Assembly: GCA_964431965.1 (NCBI GenBank)
Contig: CAYSLU010000012.1
Location: 1-64,000, forward strand
Length of the DNA stretch: 64,000 nt
Source of the DNA: CAYSLU01 sp964431965
Lineage (GTDB): Bacteria > Verrucomicrobiota > Kiritimatiellia > CAIKKV01 > CAYSLU01
Reading direction: 5' to 3'
Each line of letters begins with the position of its first letter. Position 1 is the first letter of the stretch. The position numbers and the translations under genes were made by a program. This document shows, in pieces, positions 61,991-64,000 of this stretch. Under the pieces are notes generated by a model, which saw only the letters and a list, made by a program, of their open reading frames with translations, was not told the origin of the DNA and made no database searches.

Positions 61991-62512
61991 ATGGATTCAG
62001 AGGAGAATGTGGAGCGGGCACGCGTCACAGACCCCGCCGACCAGGCAACGCCCTCGCTGTTCCCCGTCGCTGACTTGGGGCGCCGACCGCTGACGACGAG
62101 GGAGGTTTGCGCGCAGATTGGCCTGAACTGGTATGCGGCCGGAAAGACCCACGAAGACGGCTTTCTCAGCTTCGCGCCAGACCCGGACGCAACGCTGACG
62201 CCGGGCGAGGAAACCGAACTGCGACTGGTCGGCACGCTTGTCGCGGCCGGCTGCGATGCAGCCCTGATGCGCCGCCTGCTGTCCGGTCTGAGCAAGCCCT
62301 ATCGCTACCGCATCGACCTGCTGGCCTACGACTGGGCCGCGGGCGCGTGGCGCTTTGTCGAGGGGCCCATGCAGATCATGAACCGCTTCGACGACTGGCT
62401 CGACGAACTGGTGTCTTCGGCGGACCGCGCGCGCCTGGACTCGATTCAGCGGCGCGTGGACGACGCCGTCCGGCGCCTCCGAATCGAGTCCGCGCGCATG
62501 TCGCCCTGGTAG
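61991..62512 (+). CDS. Hypothetical protein, 173 aa
   Basis: Not recognised. A strong ribosome site (GGAGGTG, 61979-61985) fixes the start. The first third is polar; LTTREVCAQIGLNWYAAGKT (about 34-53) resembles the first helices of a MerR-type winged helix. The middle (about 76-100) is LRLVGTLVAAGCDAALMRRL, also like a DNA-binding or dimer helix. The C-terminal third is amphipathic and coiled-coil-like (LDSIQRRVDDAVRRLRIESA). A small transcriptional regulator is possible but unproven. Its stop lies 7 bases from that of the convergent Yip1-family gene. Confidence 0.7.
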   Translation: MDSEENVERARVTDPADQATPSLFPVADLGRRPLTTREVCAQIGLNWYAAGKTHEDGFLSFAPDPDATLTPGEETELRLVGTLVAAGCDAALMRRLLSGLSKPYRYRIDLLAYDWAAGAWRFVEGPMQIMNRFDDWLDELVSSADRARLDSIQRRVDDAVRRLRIESARMSPW

Positions 62513-62519
62513 CGGCGCT

Positions 62520-63245
62520 CTACTCCGAGGCCTTTTCCTGCTTCGCCGCCTGGCGGGCCGCCTCTTCCTGCATGGTCTTCAGGAACGCAGCCGCAGCCTT
62601 CTGGGCGTCCTCCGGCGTCATCTCCTCGGCGGACTTCCCGGCCGGGAATCCGTAGGAGGAAAGATCCCTCTGCAAGCGGCGCATCTTCATCTGCGCGGAA
62701 ATGGATCCCAGCGCGAACACCGCCGCGATGATGCCGAACACCAGCCACGCGGTCTGCGCCTTGATCTTGTGAACCTCGACGCTGGCGGTGACCACCAGGT
62801 AGAGCCCCCACGCCATCGCCAGCACCCCTCCGACATACGGGATCGCGCCCAGCACCGCGGTGATCGGACTGATCGCCGCGCTATAGGCCACGCACCGGTA
62901 AGCGGTCTCGTACGACTCCGCGGAGCCCATCAGCTTCCAGATGACAAACATGATGGCCGCGGCAACGAACCCGAAGATCGCCGCAAAAATGGGCGCCAGA
63001 ATAATCCCGCCCAGCGCCATGCCAATCGTCGCCGGCGAGAGATGAACCAGCGCCAGCACCGCCTGCACGGCGCCCGTTACCGCCGCCATGACGGCGAGGA
63101 ACATCAGCGGCTCGCCAAATCCGCCGCCCTTGGCCATGCCGCGATAGAACCCGGCCGGATTCGTGACGACTTGCTTCGCCGTGTCCAAAAAGCCCTGCCA
63201 CTGCACCTTCGCGCGCGCCTCAGTCGTTCCCGTACCATCGCTCAT
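62520..63245 (-). CDS. Yip1-family membrane protein, 241 aa
   Basis: Integral membrane protein of the YIP1/DUF1282 kind found in many bacteria, function unknown. A short cytoplasmic N-terminus (DTAKQVVTNPAGFYRGMAKG, the typical NPxxFFR-like opening) leads into five membrane segments: about 50-67, 75-105 (TIGMALGGIILAPIFAAIFG), 120-140, 144-160 and 172-190 (WLVFGIIAAVFALGSISAQM). The C-terminal 45 residues are charged and helical. Transcribed toward the small hypothetical gene. 57 bases upstream ends a partial gene. Confidence 0.85.
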   Translation of the reverse strand: MSDGTGTTEARAKVQWQGFLDTAKQVVTNPAGFYRGMAKGGGFGEPLMFLAVMAAVTGAVQAVLALVHLSPATIGMALGGIILAPIFAAIFGFVAAAIMFVIWKLMGSAESYETAYRCVAYSAAISPITAVLGAIPYVGGVLAMAWGLYLVVTASVEVHKIKAQTAWLVFGIIAAVFALGSISAQMKMRRLQRDLSSYGFPAGKSAEEMTPEDAQKAAAAFLKTMQEEAARQAAKQEKASE

Positions 63246-63302
63246 CTCCGACCTCCTTGTGTCTGCCTACCGCACCCAACAGCCGCTGCGACGGCCGAAA
63301 CT

Positions 63303-64000
63303 CTACCGCTTTACGGGCAGATACAGCAAGTCGCACTTCACGCCGTCCGGCCCGGCCTCGTACCGGATGAGCCGCCAGAGGAACGAGAACCCGTGTCGGC
63401 CGGCCGCAGTCCGGTCGTACGTGACCGCCGGGAAGACGTCGATGCTTACATCCTGGCCGGTTCGCTGGTAGTGCCAGAGCCGCCACAGGATCCGCTTCCG
63501 CACGGACTCGGCAGGCGTCCCCCCGGACGCCGGCGGGGGGGTCGTTTCGATGGCGTCGTACAGCAGCCCCAGCACGCGGAACTCTGAGTGCCGGCCGCCG
63601 TCCGCCTGCCCGACCGCGCAGTAGCTCCAGAGCGGGAACACGCCGTGACGCCGACGCGACTCGTAGCCCATCGACTGCTGCGATGTCCGGACGCGCACCG
63701 TATCCTCGTACCAGCAGGCGGGCAGCGACCAGAACTTCCGGCCGTAGGTATCGCGGGCGGCCAGGCCCGGAGCCTTCGGCGCTTCACCATTGTTCACGTA
63801 TCGGTAGAACGGAAGCAAGTGGCTCTCCGAGGTGGATCCACCGCTCCGGAAGCGACCCCAGAGCATGAACCCGGCCGTCGAGCCGCTGTCGCGATCGCGC
63901 TCCCGGCCGTACAGCGGCCAGAGCCATCCGCCCTCGCGGCGCCCGCTCCGGACGCCGGCCAGGCCTGCGAGCGCATACGTCATGTTCTGCGTGCCGTCGC
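63303..64000 (-). CDS. Hypothetical Trp/Tyr-rich protein, N-terminus off the window
   Basis: Unrecognised; the frame is open at the right edge, so the N-terminus is missing. The 232 visible residues are dense in aromatic residues with short recurring strands such as GGWLWPLYGRERDRDSGS, ESHLLPFYRYVNNGEAP, RHGVFPLWSYCAVGQ and RILWRLWHYQRTG, each ending in a loop. This (L/F)xP(L/F)(W/Y) alternation resembles a beta-barrel or repeat-barrel surface protein seen in PVC genomes. It ends LLYLPVKR. Outer-membrane location is inferred from strand pattern only. Confidence 0.65.
   Translation of the reverse strand, partial: DGTQNMTYALAGLAGVRSGRREGGWLWPLYGRERDRDSGSTAGFMLWGRFRSGGSTSESHLLPFYRYVNNGEAPKAPGLAARDTYGRKFWSLPACWYEDTVRVRTSQQSMGYESRRRHGVFPLWSYCAVGQADGGRHSEFRVLGLLYDAIETTPPPASGGTPAESVRKRILWRLWHYQRTGQDVSIDVFPAVTYDRTAAGRHGFSFLWRLIRYEAGPDGVKCDLLYLPVKR

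Noticed and set aside
1..64000. tRNA, rRNA, CRISPR or insertion sequences
   Set aside because: No tRNA-like cloverleaf, regularly spaced repeats, or transposase motifs were found by reading; an exhaustive search was not possible.

Overview
The window is GC-rich, densely packed and mostly coded on the minus strand. It reads as a chromosomal segment of a Gram-negative bacterium, probably of the PVC group (Kiritimatiellota / Verrucomicrobiota / Lentisphaerota type). Outer-membrane traits are a Kdo transferase, an O-antigen ligase-like protein and an ExbB-type channel. PVC-like traits are a fused SecDF, SBBP/sulfatase-modifying-factor proteins, LamG-like secreted proteins, acetyl-xylan-esterase-like and creatininase-family proteins, a long galactokinase and a very large secreted protein. 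The taxonomic call is an inference from gene content. A run of 100 N (11033-11132) marks a scaffold join, so this is a draft assembly. I saw no rRNA, tRNA or CRISPR array.

Layout. 1-4530 (minus): two TPR proteins feed by ATGA overlaps into an ExbB/TolQ-type channel that runs off the left edge. 4747-5199 (plus): a small secreted protein. 5215-12820 (minus): two small membrane proteins, an O-antigen ligase-like protein, a polytopic membrane protein and a secreted SBBP plus formylglycine-enzyme-fold protein with a glycine/threonine tail. 12916-18899 (minus): dprA-topA-xerC-waaA, where TopA ends in three copies of an unusual repeat. 19129-22526 (plus): a double-domain esterase and a creatininase-family protein, separated by a decayed kdpD-kdpE remnant. 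22583-23818: an isolated AAA ATPase with a palindromic element upstream.

24000-44791 (minus) is the most interesting part: one long, largely translationally coupled gene run. In transcription order it encodes a 2033-residue secreted protein; a membrane-anchored protein; a lipoyl plus E3-binding-domain protein with no E2 acyltransferase domain; a FabG-type ketoreductase; a complete ketosynthase; a ketosynthase homologue with all three catalytic residues replaced (chain-length-factor-like); E1-alpha and E1-beta of a 2-oxoacid dehydrogenase; a GT2 glycosyltransferase; an acyl carrier protein; an alpha/beta-hydrolase with an Arg elbow; a matrixin-type protease; an alpha/beta-hydrolase with a Cys elbow; and three GT4 glycosyltransferases. 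I infer a type II fatty-acid/polyketide-like module primed from a 2-oxoacid and joined to glycan assembly, making an acylated glycan or glycolipid.

44915-46654 (plus) is a PabB-PabC fusion for folate synthesis. 46734-53611 (minus) is the housekeeping run aroC-tgt-yajC-secDF-recJ. 53715-61910 is a sugar-use neighbourhood: two aldo/keto reductases, galactokinase and a GH26-like secreted protein (minus), then a GH36 alpha-galactosidase and a LamG-like secreted protein (plus). 61991-64000 holds a small hypothetical protein, a Yip1-family membrane protein and a partial gene cut by the right edge.
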